A stretch of DNA of 64,000 nt, taken from positions 1-64,000 of the forward strand of contig JAFEBU010000045.1 in the NCBI GenBank assembly GCA_018242505.1, written 5' to 3'. The translations under genes and the position numbers were made by a program. The notes under the pieces were generated by a model. The model saw only the letters and a program-made list of their open reading frames with translations, had not been told where the DNA came from and made no database searches. Positions 54,392 to 63,545 of this stretch are shown in pieces; the stretch's first letter is position 1, and each line of letters opens with the position of its first letter. This stretch comes from Pseudomonadota bacterium (GTDB taxonomy: Bacteria; Pseudomonadota; Alphaproteobacteria; Reyranellales; Reyranellaceae).

Positions 54392-55738
54392 ATGCGCTAT
54401 CTCCCTCTGACCGAGCAGGATCGCCGCGAGATGCTGGCGGTCATCGGTGCCAAGTCGGTCGATGAGTTGTTTCGCGACGTGCCTCCGTCGGCGCGGCTGC
54501 CGGGCAAGATCGCGGACCTGCCGGATCATCAGGGCGAGCTCGAGGTCGAGCGGGCCTTCCAGGCCTTCGCAGCGAAGAACATCTCCCCGGCGAGTGCGCC
54601 ATCGTTCATCGGCGCCGGCGCCTATCGCCACCACGTGCCCTCGACCGTCGACTACATGATCCAGCGCGGCGAGTTTTTGACGTCCTATACACCGTACCAG
54701 CCCGAGATCACGCAGGGCACGCTGCAGTATCTGTTCGAGTTCCAGACCCAGGTCACGCTGCTCACCGGCATGGAGGTGGCCAACGCCTCCATGTACGACG
54801 GTTCGACGGGAGCGGCCGAGGCGGTGCTGATGGCCAATCGCATCACCCGGCGCCACAAGGCGCTGATCTCGGGCGGCCTGCATCCGCAATATCGCCGCAT
54901 CATCGAGACCACCGGTCGATGGGAAGGGTTCAACGCCGTTGTCGGCAAGCCCGACGTCGAGGGGCATGAGGACCTGATCGCAGGCATCGACAAGGAGACG
55001 TCCTGCGTCGTCGTGCAGAACCCGAGCTTCTTCGGCCATGTGCGCGATTTCTCCAAGCTCGCCGCGGCCTGCCATGCCGCGGGCGCGCTCCTGATCGTGG
55101 TGGTGACCGAGGTCGTGTCGCTCGGGCTCCTCCAGCCGCCGGGCGATATGGGTGCCGACATCGTGGTCTGCGAAGGCCAGTCGATCGGCAACGGATTGGG
55201 CTTCGGCGGACCCTATGTCGGCCTGTTCGCGACCCGCGAGAAATACATGCGCCAGATGCCGGGGCGGCTGGTCGGCGAGACCGTCGATGCCGACGGCAAG
55301 CGCGGCTTCGTGCTGACGCTCTCGACCCGCGAGCAGCATATCCGCCGCGAGAAGGCGACCTCCAACATCTGCACCAACGCCGGCCTCTGCGCTCTCGCGT
55401 TCACGGTGCACCTTACCTTGCTGGGCGAGGCAGGCTTGCGGCGCTTGGCCGAACTGAACCATGCAAAAGCCAGCGAACTCGCCGACCGTGTCTCCGCAGT
55501 GCCTGGTGTGAAGATCGTGAACGAAAGCTTCTTCAACGAGTTCACCGTGCGACTGCCCAAGCCCGCGGTCCCCGTGGTCGAGGCGTTGGCGGCCCGGCGT
55601 ATCCTCGGCGGCCTGCCGGTGTCGCGGCTCCTTCCCGACGATCCGTCTGTCGCGAACCTCCTGCTGTTGGCAGCGACCGAGACAGCGACCGAACACGGCA
55701 TGGAGTCGCTGGTCTCCGCCCTGAAGGAGGTGCTGTGA
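54392..55738 (+). CDS. gcvPA: Glycine dehydrogenase (decarboxylating), P protein subunit 1
   Basis: 448 residues, the N-terminal half of P protein as a separate chain. [31 protein letters not shown], the [14 protein letters not shown] region and [17 protein letters not shown] are typical. This half lacks the PLP lysine but completes the dimeric active site with GcvPB. The stop overlaps the gcvPB start as TGATG. The split form is common in alphaproteobacteria. Confidence 0.97.
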   Translation: MRYLPLTEQDRREMLAVIGAKSVDELFRDVPPSARLPGKIADLPDHQGELEVERAFQAFAAKNISPASAPSFIGAGAYRHHVPSTVDYMIQRGEFLTSYTPYQPEITQGTLQYLFEFQTQVTLLTGMEVANASMYDGSTGAAEAVLMANRITRRHKALISGGLHPQYRRIIETTGRWEGFNAVVGKPDVEGHEDLIAGIDKETSCVVVQNPSFFGHVRDFSKLAAACHAAGALLIVVVTEVVSLGLLQPPGDMGADIVVCEGQSIGNGLGFGGPYVGLFATREKYMRQMPGRLVGETVDADGKRGFVLTLSTREQHIRREKATSNICTNAGLCALAFTVHLTLLGEAGLRRLAELNHAKASELADRVSAVPGVKIVNESFFNEFTVRLPKPAVPVVEALAARRILGGLPVSRLLPDDPSVANLLLLAATETATEHGMESLVSALKEVL

Positions 55739-57336
55739 TGGTCCAGTCGCTCGACCGCAGCCAGGGCCGCGCCGGCGGCGATGTTCCCCAGACAACGGCT
55801 GCACCCGCAACCTTCACCGGCAATCGCGCGCTCCAGATCGAGGAGCCGCTGATCTTCGAGATGGGCCAGCCGGGACGCTGCGGCGTCGATCTTCCCGAGC
55901 CACCGAAAGTGAAGGATCGCCTCAACGGCCTGCGCCGTTCGGGCAGCATCGGCCTGCCGGGGCTGAGCGAGCCCCAAGTGGTGCAGCACTACACGCGTCT
56001 CAGCCAGAAGAACTACGCCATCGACATGGGCGTCTATCCGCTGGGCTCATGCACCATGAAGCACAATCCGCGCATCAACGAGAAGGTGGCGCGTCTGCCG
56101 GGCATCGGCGACCTGCACCCGCTGCAGCCGGTTTCGACGGTGCAGGGGGCGCTCGAGCTGATCGACAGCCTGGCGCACTGGCTGAAGACGCTCACCGGCA
56201 TGCCGGCCGTGGCGATGTCGCCGGCGGCCGGCGCGCATGGCGAGATGTGCGGCATGATGGCGATCGCCGCCGCTCTCGAGGCCAGGGGCGAGCGCGCCAA
56301 ACGGCGCATCGTGCTGGCGCCGGAATCGGCGCACGGCACCAATCCCGCGACCGCCGCGGCACTCGGCTTCACCGTGAAGCCGATCCCGGCCAACGAGCGG
56401 GGCCGCGTCGATCTCGTCGCGCTCAAAGCGGCGCTGGGGTCCGAGGTGGCGGCGATCATGCTGACCAACCCCAATACCTGCGGCCTGTTCGAGAGCGAGA
56501 TCGTCGAGATCTCCAAGGCCGTGCACGAGGCCGGCGCCTATTTCTACTGCGACGGCGCCAACTTCAACGCCATCGTCGGCCGCGTGCGGCCGGGCGACCT
56601 CGGCGTCGATTGCATGCACATCAACCTGCACAAGACCTTCTCGACCCCGCATGGCGGCGGCGGCCCGGGCGCCGGCCCGGTGGTGCTGTCGGCGGCGCTC
56701 GCGCCCTACGCGCCCTATCCCTGGATCGTGAAGCAGGGCGATGCGTGGACGGTGGCCGAGGATGGGGCCAAGGTCGACGGCCGGCCGCTCGGACGGCTGA
56801 AGGCTTTCCACGGCCAGATGGGCATGTTCACCCGCGCGCTCGCCTACATGATGAGCCACGGCGCCGACGGCCTGAAGCAGGCCGCGGAAGACGCCGTGCT
56901 CAGCGCCAACTACGTGATGGCGGCGCTCAAGGACGTGATGACGCCGGCTTTCGAGGGGCCGTGCATGCACGAGGCGCTGTTCGACGACGGCTTCCTCAAG
57001 GACACCGGCATCAGCACCCTCGATTTCGCCAAGGCGATGATCGACGAGGGCTATCATCCCATGACGATGTACTTTCCGCTGGTCGTGCATGGCGCGATGC
57101 TGATCGAACCGACCGAAAGCCAGGCCAAGGAAGACCTCGACCTGTTCATCGCCGCGATGCGCTCGCTGACCGAGCGCGCCAGGAGCGGAACAGCCGCCGA
57201 GGCGTTCAAGGCCGCGCCGCATTTCGCACCGCGCCGCCGTCTCGACGAGACGCTCGCTGCCCGCAAGCCCATCCTGCGCTGGCGGCCCAGCAATAATCCG
57301 CCGGAAGGCGATCCGATGCGGCAGGCGGCGGAATAA
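55738..57336 (+). CDS. gcvPB: Glycine dehydrogenase (decarboxylating), P protein subunit 2
   Basis: 532 residues from the ATG at 55738 (a GTG one codon earlier is possible). The PLP-binding Lys299 lies in DCMHINLHKTFSTPHGGGGPG, and YPLGSCTMKHNPR and the C-terminal FVPTE-like block (MLIEPTESQAKEDLD) are conserved. It decarboxylates glycine and loads the lipoyl arm of GcvH. The N-terminal 30 residues are an extra, disordered stretch. Last gene of the gcv operon; an inverted repeat follows before the LLM gene. Confidence 0.97.
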   Translation: MVQSLDRSQGRAGGDVPQTTAAPATFTGNRALQIEEPLIFEMGQPGRCGVDLPEPPKVKDRLNGLRRSGSIGLPGLSEPQVVQHYTRLSQKNYAIDMGVYPLGSCTMKHNPRINEKVARLPGIGDLHPLQPVSTVQGALELIDSLAHWLKTLTGMPAVAMSPAAGAHGEMCGMMAIAAALEARGERAKRRIVLAPESAHGTNPATAAALGFTVKPIPANERGRVDLVALKAALGSEVAAIMLTNPNTCGLFESEIVEISKAVHEAGAYFYCDGANFNAIVGRVRPGDLGVDCMHINLHKTFSTPHGGGGPGAGPVVLSAALAPYAPYPWIVKQGDAWTVAEDGAKVDGRPLGRLKAFHGQMGMFTRALAYMMSHGADGLKQAAEDAVLSANYVMAALKDVMTPAFEGPCMHEALFDDGFLKDTGISTLDFAKAMIDEGYHPMTMYFPLVVHGAMLIEPTESQAKEDLDLFIAAMRSLTERARSGTAAEAFKAAPHFAPRRRLDETLAARKPILRWRPSNNPPEGDPMRQAAE

Positions 57337-57344
57337 CGCTCTAG

Positions 57345-57373
57345 TCTCTCCTCTCGAGCAAAGAGAGGAGAGA
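57345..57373 (+). promoter_or_regulatory. RBS-sequestering inverted repeat before the LLM gene
   Basis: TCTCTCCTCTC (57345-57355) and GAGAGGAGAGA (57363-57373) are perfect 11-base arms around a 7-nt loop. The right arm is the ribosome-binding site of the gene starting at 57377, so the hairpin would block its translation when it forms. No T tract follows, so it is not a standard terminator. Confidence 0.7.
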
Positions 57374-57376
57374 GGC

Positions 57377-58414
57377 ATGCGCGTTTTCACGACACTGCCG
57401 CAGGAGGATCTGCGCAAGGTCGGTCCGGCGGCCCAGACGATCGAGGCGGCGGGCTATACCGGCGTCAGCACGCAGGAGAACAAGCACGATCCGTTCCTGG
57501 CGTTGGCAGTGGCGGGTGCTGCGACACAGCGGATCGAGTTGCACACCGGCGTCGCCATCTCCTTCGCCCGCTCGCCGATGGTTTGCGCGAACATTGGCTG
57601 GGATCTCGCCGCGAGCACCGGCAGCCGATTCACGCTGGGGCTGGGCTCGCAGATCCGGGCCCACAACGAAAAGCGTTTCTCCGTTCCGTGGTCGGCGCCG
57701 GCGCCGCGCATGCGGGAATACGTGCAGGCGGTGCGGGCGATCTGGGCGGCGTGGAAGGGTGACGGCAAGCTCGCCTACGAGGGCAAGCACTATCGCTTTA
57801 CGCTCATGACACCCAATTTCGTGCCCGAGCCCTATGACGGCCCCGCGCCGCGCATCGGCATCGCCGCCGTAGGGCCCGCCATGATGAAGGTCGCCGCCGA
57901 GGAATGCGACGGCGTGAAGCTCCATGTCTTCTGCACCCGCAAATATCTCGAGCAGAAGATACAGCCGATCCTCGCCGAGGGGCTGGCAAAGGCCGGTCGT
58001 GCCCGCGAGACGTTCGACATTTCCGGCGGCGGCTTCGTCGTCACCGGCAAGGACGATGAGGCGGTCGCGAAGCTGTTCGACTGGGTGCGCTACCGCGTGG
58101 CGTTCTACGGCTCGACGCCAGCTTATTGGCCGGTGTTCGAGGAACATGGGCTGGGCGACCTCGGCCGCAAGCTGAACGCCATGACCAAGGCCGGGCAGTG
58201 GAACGAGATCGCAGCGCAGGTGTCCGACGACGTGGTGCATCTCTTCGCCGCCGTCGGCCGGCACGACCAGATCGCCAAGGCGATCGAGGCGCGCTTCGGG
58301 GGACTGGTCGATTCTGTGAGCGCCAGCGCCAACTCCGCCAAGCCATCCGATCTGCCGCCGGACCTGATCCAGGACATCGCGCGGATCCCGACACGGTATC
58401 GGCCGGTCGCGTGA
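57377..58414 (+). CDS. LLM class flavin/F420-dependent oxidoreductase (TIGR03617-like)
   Basis: 345 residues of the bacterial luciferase-like TIM barrel. TLPQEDLRKVG, TGVSTQENKHDPFLALA, ELHTGVAISFARSP and TLGLGSQIRAHNEKRF segments match the family described in F420-containing actinobacteria and many alphaproteobacteria. It would transfer hydride using reduced F420 or FMN. The cofactor cannot be decided here and no F420 synthesis gene is in view. It follows gcvPB by 40 bp, and its RBS lies in a hairpin. Confidence 0.87.
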   Translation: MRVFTTLPQEDLRKVGPAAQTIEAAGYTGVSTQENKHDPFLALAVAGAATQRIELHTGVAISFARSPMVCANIGWDLAASTGSRFTLGLGSQIRAHNEKRFSVPWSAPAPRMREYVQAVRAIWAAWKGDGKLAYEGKHYRFTLMTPNFVPEPYDGPAPRIGIAAVGPAMMKVAAEECDGVKLHVFCTRKYLEQKIQPILAEGLAKAGRARETFDISGGGFVVTGKDDEAVAKLFDWVRYRVAFYGSTPAYWPVFEEHGLGDLGRKLNAMTKAGQWNEIAAQVSDDVVHLFAAVGRHDQIAKAIEARFGGLVDSVSASANSAKPSDLPPDLIQDIARIPTRYRPVA

Positions 58415-58503
58415 CTGCATGATTATCCGGATTTATCCGGCGGTAGCGGCCCCTTCGCTCTGCGCAGGGTCTTGAGAAGGCGAACGGGAGGGTTCGCCCT
58501 CGC

Positions 58504-58534
58504 AAAAGAAAAGCCCCCGTCTTGCGACGGGGGC
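58504..58534 (-). terminator. Rho-independent terminator of the F0 ATP synthase operon
   Basis: On the minus strand GCCCCCGTC and GACGGGGGC form a perfect 9-bp stem with a GCAA tetraloop, followed by TTTTCTTTTG. It lies 47 bp after the atpF stop. Confidence 0.9.
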
Positions 58535-58580
58535 ACCAGGTAGCCCGCGATTGTTTTGTGCGGGCGATGCGATTATGCGA

Positions 58581-59114
58581 TCAGTGCAGGCGGCGCGGCA
58601 ACTCGGCGATCGCCTCGTCGACCAGCGTCTCGGCCTTGCCGCTGCCGACCTGCTCGCGCAGCAGCGTCCGCGTGGCGGTGAGGGCCAGATCGATCGCCGT
58701 GTCGCGCACATGCTTGGCGGCCGCCACCTCGGACTGGGCAATGCGGTCGAGCGCCTGCTGTTCGCGCAGGGCGATGGCCGTCTCGAGGTGCTGGGCGGCA
58801 TGTTGTTGCATGCGCTGAGCCTCTTCGCGCGCCTGGGCCACGATCGCGCTGGCCTCGGCGGCAGCTTCGTCCAGCGTGCGCTGGGCATCGGCCTTGGCGC
58901 GCAGCGCGTCGTTGCGCAGCTTCTCGGCATCGCCCAGGGCCCGAGCGATGTCGGCCGAGCGCTTGTCGAGCATGGCCGACAGCCGCGCCCACAGGAGCCT
59001 GCCCAGGAGTACGACGAACAACAGAAAGGCGATCGCGACCCAGCTCTCCGGATCGGCGAAAAAGCTGGTGTGCTCGGCGGCTCCCTCGGAGCCGGCAGCC
59101 CATGCGCTTCCCAT
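58581..59114 (-). CDS. atpF: F0F1 ATP synthase subunit b
   Basis: 177 residues. One membrane helix (about 25-43: WVAIAFLLFVVLLGRLLWARL) and a long, charged, alanine-rich helix form the peripheral stalk. It starts at 59114, overlapping the b' stop as TGATG. Alphaproteobacteria use the b/b' heterodimer in place of two identical b subunits. Last gene of the atpI-B-E-F'-F operon, followed by a terminator. The F1 genes are elsewhere. Confidence 0.93.
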   Translation of the reverse strand: MGSAWAAGSEGAAEHTSFFADPESWVAIAFLLFVVLLGRLLWARLSAMLDKRSADIARALGDAEKLRNDALRAKADAQRTLDEAAAEASAIVAQAREEAQRMQQHAAQHLETAIALREQQALDRIAQSEVAAAKHVRDTAIDLALTATRTLLREQVGSGKAETLVDEAIAELPRRLH

Positions 59115-59686
59115 CAGCGGCCTCCCTTGGCGAGGGCGATCTTGGCGCCCAGCGCCGCCTTGTCCGCCGGCTCGCCGGCAAGCTTGGCATAGACGTCGGC
59201 CGCGATGTCGTGCGCCATGTCCTCGATGCCTTCCAGTACCTGGCTGCGCTGGCCGGCGATGCGCTTCTCGGCCTCGTCGATCTTGGCGCCCAGCCGCTGG
59301 CCGAGCTCGGCGAGCTTGGTCATGGCGGCGGCGCTGTCGGCCTCGCTACGCTCGCGCTGGAGACGACGCGCCTCTTCGCGCGCGTCGCTCAGGCGCTTCT
59401 CGTAGGCGGTGACCAGCGCGCGGGTTTCCTCGTTCGCCTTTTCGGCGGCGTCCAGGTCGCCCTGGATCTTGGCCTGGCGCTTGTCCAGCGTATCGGAGAT
59501 CGCGGGGATCGCGGCCTTCGACATCACCAGGTACAGCGCCACGAAAGCGATCACGAGCCAGACGACCTGGGGCGAGAAGTCGTGGAAGTTGAGCTGCGGC
59601 ATGCCGCCATCGGCAGCCGCGTGCGCTGTTCCACTTGCGCCCAGAACGGCCAAGGCCGCCAGCGCGCTGTACACCGGTGTCCGCAT
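59114..59686 (-). CDS. atpF2: F0F1 ATP synthase subunit b'
   Basis: 190 residues. An N-terminal hydrophobic stretch (MRTPVYSALAALAVLGASGTAHA) resembles a signal peptide, which is typical of b' proteins. The membrane helix FSPQVVWLVIAFVALYLVMS (about 38-57) is followed by KAAIPAISDTLDKRQAKI and a long coiled helix. It pairs with subunit b in the stator. The gene lies 26 bp downstream of atpE. Confidence 0.92.
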   Translation of the reverse strand: MRTPVYSALAALAVLGASGTAHAAADGGMPQLNFHDFSPQVVWLVIAFVALYLVMSKAAIPAISDTLDKRQAKIQGDLDAAEKANEETRALVTAYEKRLSDAREEARRLQRERSEADSAAAMTKLAELGQRLGAKIDEAEKRIAGQRSQVLEGIEDMAHDIAADVYAKLAGEPADKAALGAKIALAKGGR

Positions 59687-59712
59687 GATCTTCGTCCCAA
59701 GCCTTTTCGGGC

Positions 59713-59940
59713 TTAGAACACGAACAGGATCATGAAGGCGATGACCAGCGCGAACAGCGCGATGGCTTCCGTGAGCGCGAAGCCCAGGAGCACGTTGCCG
59801 AACACGCGGGGAGCGGCTTCTGGGTTGCGCAGGGCGCCCTGCACAAAGCTGCCGAAGATGTTGCCGATGCCCACGCCCACGCCGGCGAGAGCGATGGTGG
59901 CGAGGCCGGCGCCGATGAGCTTGGCTGCAGAAGCGTCCAT
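59713..59940 (-). CDS. atpE: F0F1 ATP synthase subunit c
   Basis: 75 residues forming two membrane helices. Glu58 in [16 protein letters not shown] is the proton-carrying carboxylate, and the polar loop RNPEA joins the helices. The [21 protein letters not shown] first helix has the glycine motif for ring packing. No sodium-binding pattern is evident, so the ring is expected to be proton-specific. It lies between atpB and the b' gene. Confidence 0.97.
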   Translation of the reverse strand: MDASAAKLIGAGLATIALAGVGVGIGNIFGSFVQGALRNPEAAPRVFGNVLLGFALTEAIALFALVIAFMILFVF

Positions 59941-59992
59941 TTGAACTGTCCTTTCGAAGTAGAGAGTCGTGTTGCGGTTGAAGGCGACGCCG

Positions 59993-60721
59993 TCAGTGAC
60001 TCATGTGGATGGCGTCGTTGAGATAGAGGCAGGTCAGGATCGTGAATACGTAGGCCTGCAGGAAGGCGATGATCAGCTCGAGACCGGTAAGGGCGACGAT
60101 GAAGGCGAGCGGCGCCCAGCCGGCGAGGATGCCCAGCATCACCACGAAGCCGCCGAACACCTTCAGCATGGTGTGGCCGGCCAGCATGTTGGCGAACAGT
60201 CGGATCGACAGGCTGAACGGCCGTACGAAGTAGGAGATGACCTCGATCGGCACCAGGATGACCAGCAGCCACGCCGGCACGCCCTTGGGCACGAAGAACT
60301 CCAGGAAATGCAGGCCATGCCGGGCGAAGCCGATGATCGTTACGCCCACGAACACCACGATCGCCATCGAGAAGGTCACGATGATGTGGCTGGTCGGCGT
60401 GAAGGAGTAGGGCACCAGGCCCAGCGTGTTGCAGAAGAGGATGAAGACGAAGAGGGTGAGGATGAAGGGGAAGTACTTCTTGCCGGCGCTGCCGACATTG
60501 TCGCGGACCATGCCGGCCACGAATTCGTAGCCAAGCTCGGCAACCGCCTGCAGGCGGCCCGGCACCAGCGCCCGCTGGCGCATGCCGTAGACGAAAAGAA
60601 GGGTGGCGAGGATGACGGCAATCGTCATCCATAGAGCGGAATTGGTGTAGGAGGCGTCGAGCGAACCGATCCGTAGGTCGAGCAGCCGCTTGATCTCGAA
60701 CTGCTCCATCGGGCTATGCAT
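59993..60721 (-). CDS. atpB: F0F1 ATP synthase subunit a
   Basis: 242 residues, mostly membrane helices. The essential stator arginine sits in the [14 protein letters not shown] helix, next to the half-channel residues of the [22 protein letters not shown] segment. GGGGACGAT precedes the ATG at 60721. It works with the c ring in proton flow. It follows atpI by 47 bp. Confidence 0.96.
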   Translation of the reverse strand: MHSPMEQFEIKRLLDLRIGSLDASYTNSALWMTIAVILATLLFVYGMRQRALVPGRLQAVAELGYEFVAGMVRDNVGSAGKKYFPFILTLFVFILFCNTLGLVPYSFTPTSHIIVTFSMAIVVFVGVTIIGFARHGLHFLEFFVPKGVPAWLLVILVPIEVISYFVRPFSLSIRLFANMLAGHTMLKVFGGFVVMLGILAGWAPLAFIVALTGLELIIAFLQAYVFTILTCLYLNDAIHMSH

Positions 60722-60768
60722 ATCGTCCCCACTCCATCCACGCCTGCGCGTCCGTCTTCGGGCCGTCG

Positions 60769-61143
60769 TCAGGGCAGGCTATTGCCGTTCCCCTTGGCCG
60801 CCTCTTCCGAGTAGGCCCGGATGGCGCGCCACGCATTGTTGACGCCGGCTGCGAAGCCCAGAAGAAGGCCCCCCGCCAGCGCATACGGCGCCCAACCCAT
60901 CCAACGGTCGAGCCAGTAGCCGAAGAACCCCCCGACCAAAAGGCCCGCGATCATATCGACCATCACTCGATAGGCAACGCCTGTCTGGCGGTGCGATACC
61001 CGCAAATCCAGCCTCGGTTCGTCCTTTGCCGGACCGCGCGCCTTCCTGAGGCGCTCCTCCAGCTCGTCGATCCGCCGCCGGTCGCCTTCCGGATCGCGAT
61101 CAGGCTCGCGACCACGGCCGGCGTTGCTCGATGGGGTATCCAT
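60769..61143 (-). CDS. atpI: ATP synthase accessory protein AtpI (AtpZ-like)
   Basis: 124 residues. A charged N-terminal coiled stretch (residues 15-45, rich in Asp, Arg and Glu) precedes two membrane helices (VMVDMIAGLLVGGFFGYWLD and YALAGGLLLGFAAGVNNAWRAI). AtpI-type proteins help c-ring assembly and may carry magnesium. It is first of the F0 operon; the promoter should lie in 61144-61269, where no clear consensus boxes were recognised. Confidence 0.9.
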   Translation of the reverse strand: MDTPSSNAGRGREPDRDPEGDRRRIDELEERLRKARGPAKDEPRLDLRVSHRQTGVAYRVMVDMIAGLLVGGFFGYWLDRWMGWAPYALAGGLLLGFAAGVNNAWRAIRAYSEEAAKGNGNSLP

Positions 61144-61269
61144 TTGCCTATGCTCCCGAACGTCGCAGCGATGAAGCCCGCCGCCCGATTGCGGGCGGAT
61201 GTCTAGGGGGTCGGGGATACCCTGTCAAGGAACGGATTCCCTTTACCTCTCAAGTAGTTAAAGACCCAG

Positions 61270-63471
61270 TCAAGGCTTCATGACGGTGAACCTGGCGTCG
61301 CCATCGCGCACCACCTGCGGCACGAGATCGACCTCCCAGTCGAGATACTGGCGCATTGCCGCCTCGACATCCTCCTTGAAGTCGTAGGGCCGGTACCAGA
61401 CATCGGTCGGCGGATCGGCCATCCGTGTGTGGCCGGTCTCGAGAGCGAGGCCGGCCGCGCGCCAGCTCTTCATGCCGCCAGCCAGGATCGCGACTGGCAG
61501 CGAACCGGCCGCTTCCTGCGCCTCCGACGCGGCAAGGGATGCGATCTCGCCGTCCGGGGACACAAGCACGATCCGCTCGGCGTTCGCCTGCTTCGCAAGC
61601 ATTTCCGGCAGCGACCTGGCGAGGCCCGCGCGAACGGCAAACCATGCGCCCGGTACGTGGCCGTCGCGATACTTCAGGCTGGTGTCGAGGTCGATCACCA
61701 GCGTCGTTGCGAGCGAAGCATTGAGTTCGGCCGGCGTCACTGCGGCGGGCGTCGGCAGCACGAAGCCCTTGGGGAAACGCGGCTCGGCCTCGGTCGTGAG
61801 CTCGGCTGCTGCCGGCTTGTGATCGAGCACATAGGTTTCGGCCCAGCCCATCTGCAGCAGCCAGTGCGCCGTCATCGTGGCCCGCACGCCGTCGTTGTCG
61901 TGCAGCACAATGGTGGCGTTGCGCGCGCCGACATATTGATCGGTCGCTTGCACGAGCTGGCCGCCGGCGGCGTGGCGGAAGCCCTTGAGATGGCCTTGCG
62001 CATACTCCGACGGGTCGCGGACATCGAGGCGATAGAGCGGGCCGCCTTTGGCCTCGAGCCGCTTCAGTCCCGCAATGTCGATCTTCCGGATGCCCAGACG
62101 CTTGGCGATATTTGCCGCTGCCGCTTGCGCGAACTTCGCCGCTTCGGGGCTTTGCGGTCCGAAGCTCCTGGTCTCGCCGCGCGCCACCTTCAGGCCGGCG
62201 AGATGCCAGCCCATCGTGCCGTTCTTCAGCGCCATCACCTTGTTGGGCAGGCCGGCATTGATGAGCGACTGGGCGCCGATGATCGAGCGCGTGCGCCCCG
62301 CGCAGTTCACGACGACCAGGGTGTTCGGGTTGGGCGCGAAGTCCTTCACGCGATAGACGAGTTCCGCGCCCGGACAGTCGACGCCGCCGGGAATCGACAT
62401 GTTGTTGAACTCGGGCATCGGCCTCGAATCGAGGATCACCAGGTCGGTCTTGGCATCGACCAGCTTCTGCAGGTCGGAGGCATCGATACGCGGCGTGTCG
62501 TTGCCGTGCTCGACAACTTCGCCGAAGGCCTTGCTCGGCACGTTGACGCCGGTGAAGACCTCATAGCCCGCATCCCGCCAGGCCTTGAGGCCGCCTTTCA
62601 TGACGGCAAGGTCGGTGTAGCCCAGCTTGGAAAGCCGTGCGGCGGCGCGATTGGCGCGGCCGGCCCATTGCGGATCGTGGCTCTCCTCGCCGCTGTCCAT
62701 CAGCACGATGCGCGTGCGCGGATCGGGCAGCAGCGCCGCCGCGCGCGGCTCGAGCCGCGAAAGCGGCAGGGGGGTCGCGAACAGGGGATGGCCGTTGATC
62801 GAGAATTCGCCTTCCTCCCGCACATCGAAGAAAGCGAACACCTCGCCCGACGTCAGCATCGCCTTGACCTGCTGCACGGAAAGAAGCGGGGTGAGGATCT
62901 TGGCCTTGGCCATGAAGCGCTTGGCCGTTCCGGTCGCGAGGTCGACGCTGACGCGATCGGGCAGATGTTCGAGGCTAAGGCCGTAGAAATGGAGATGAAG
63001 CGCATCGCCTGCGCCAGCCGGCGTCTCGATGTGGTGAAAATCTTCGGGCATGTAGGAGATGACGTCGCCGCGCCGCAGCGTCTTCTCCTTGGCCGGAGCC
63101 TCGCGGAGCTGTACCAGGTCGGCCCGGGCGCCGTTGTCGAGCCGGTCATAGACGACATTGCGCTCGGCGCCGTGGACGCCGGCGATGATCGCCCAGGTCG
63201 TGTGGTTGTGCGGCGGCACCTTCTTGCCGGCGCCCCCGGCCGAGGCATAAAGGGCGAAGCGGTGGTCTGCATCCTCGCTCAGGCGATAGATGCCGCCATC
63301 GGGGCCAAGCGGGAACTCCTCCTGGGGAAAAAGCTCGGCGCGTCGCGCAAGCGCCGCCAGCTGATCGCCGATCTGGCCGAGCGTGGCATAGGTGATGCCC
63401 GCTTGCTCGATCTTGCGGGCCTCGTCGACAAACTGCCGTACGGCCGCGGCGCGTTCCTGATGCAGAGTCAT
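61270..63471 (-). CDS. Cysteine dioxygenase-like cupin fused to four rhodanese domains
   Basis: 733 residues from the ATG at 63471. Residues 1-200 are a thiol-dioxygenase cupin: metal-site His88 and His90 (PPHNHTTW) and a candidate third His at 146/147 (PEDFHHIET). Four rhodanese modules follow, at about 200-310, 328-432, 464-552 and 578-680. Only the second has an active-site Cys (Cys390, CAGRTRS); the others have DSGEES, DNDGVR and SPDGEI at that place and are probably structural. The enzyme may oxidise a thiol or persulfide and handle the sulfane sulfur. The C-terminal 50 residues are unassigned. It diverges from the lytic transglycosylase gene. Confidence 0.85.
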   Translation of the reverse strand: MTLHQERAAAVRQFVDEARKIEQAGITYATLGQIGDQLAALARRAELFPQEEFPLGPDGGIYRLSEDADHRFALYASAGGAGKKVPPHNHTTWAIIAGVHGAERNVVYDRLDNGARADLVQLREAPAKEKTLRRGDVISYMPEDFHHIETPAGAGDALHLHFYGLSLEHLPDRVSVDLATGTAKRFMAKAKILTPLLSVQQVKAMLTSGEVFAFFDVREEGEFSINGHPLFATPLPLSRLEPRAAALLPDPRTRIVLMDSGEESHDPQWAGRANRAAARLSKLGYTDLAVMKGGLKAWRDAGYEVFTGVNVPSKAFGEVVEHGNDTPRIDASDLQKLVDAKTDLVILDSRPMPEFNNMSIPGGVDCPGAELVYRVKDFAPNPNTLVVVNCAGRTRSIIGAQSLINAGLPNKVMALKNGTMGWHLAGLKVARGETRSFGPQSPEAAKFAQAAAANIAKRLGIRKIDIAGLKRLEAKGGPLYRLDVRDPSEYAQGHLKGFRHAAGGQLVQATDQYVGARNATIVLHDNDGVRATMTAHWLLQMGWAETYVLDHKPAAAELTTEAEPRFPKGFVLPTPAAVTPAELNASLATTLVIDLDTSLKYRDGHVPGAWFAVRAGLARSLPEMLAKQANAERIVLVSPDGEIASLAASEAQEAAGSLPVAILAGGMKSWRAAGLALETGHTRMADPPTDVWYRPYDFKEDVEAAMRQYLDWEVDLVPQVVRDGDARFTVMKP

Positions 63472-63545
63472 GACTTCCCTCCGGTTTGGTCCAGTATAGC
63501 GAGCCCGCGCTTGTCGCCCTACTACAGTCAAATTACCCTGCGAGC

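Noticed and set aside
52601..55810. A 1069-codon open frame antisense to gcvT-gcvH-gcvPA
   Set aside because: It is the mirror of high-GC codon bias in the well-supported gcv genes and the riboswitch; the product is low-complexity with no recognisable fold.
57339..57373. Terminator after gcvPB
   Set aside because: The hairpin has no T tract and its right arm is the RBS of the next gene, so translational control is the better reading.
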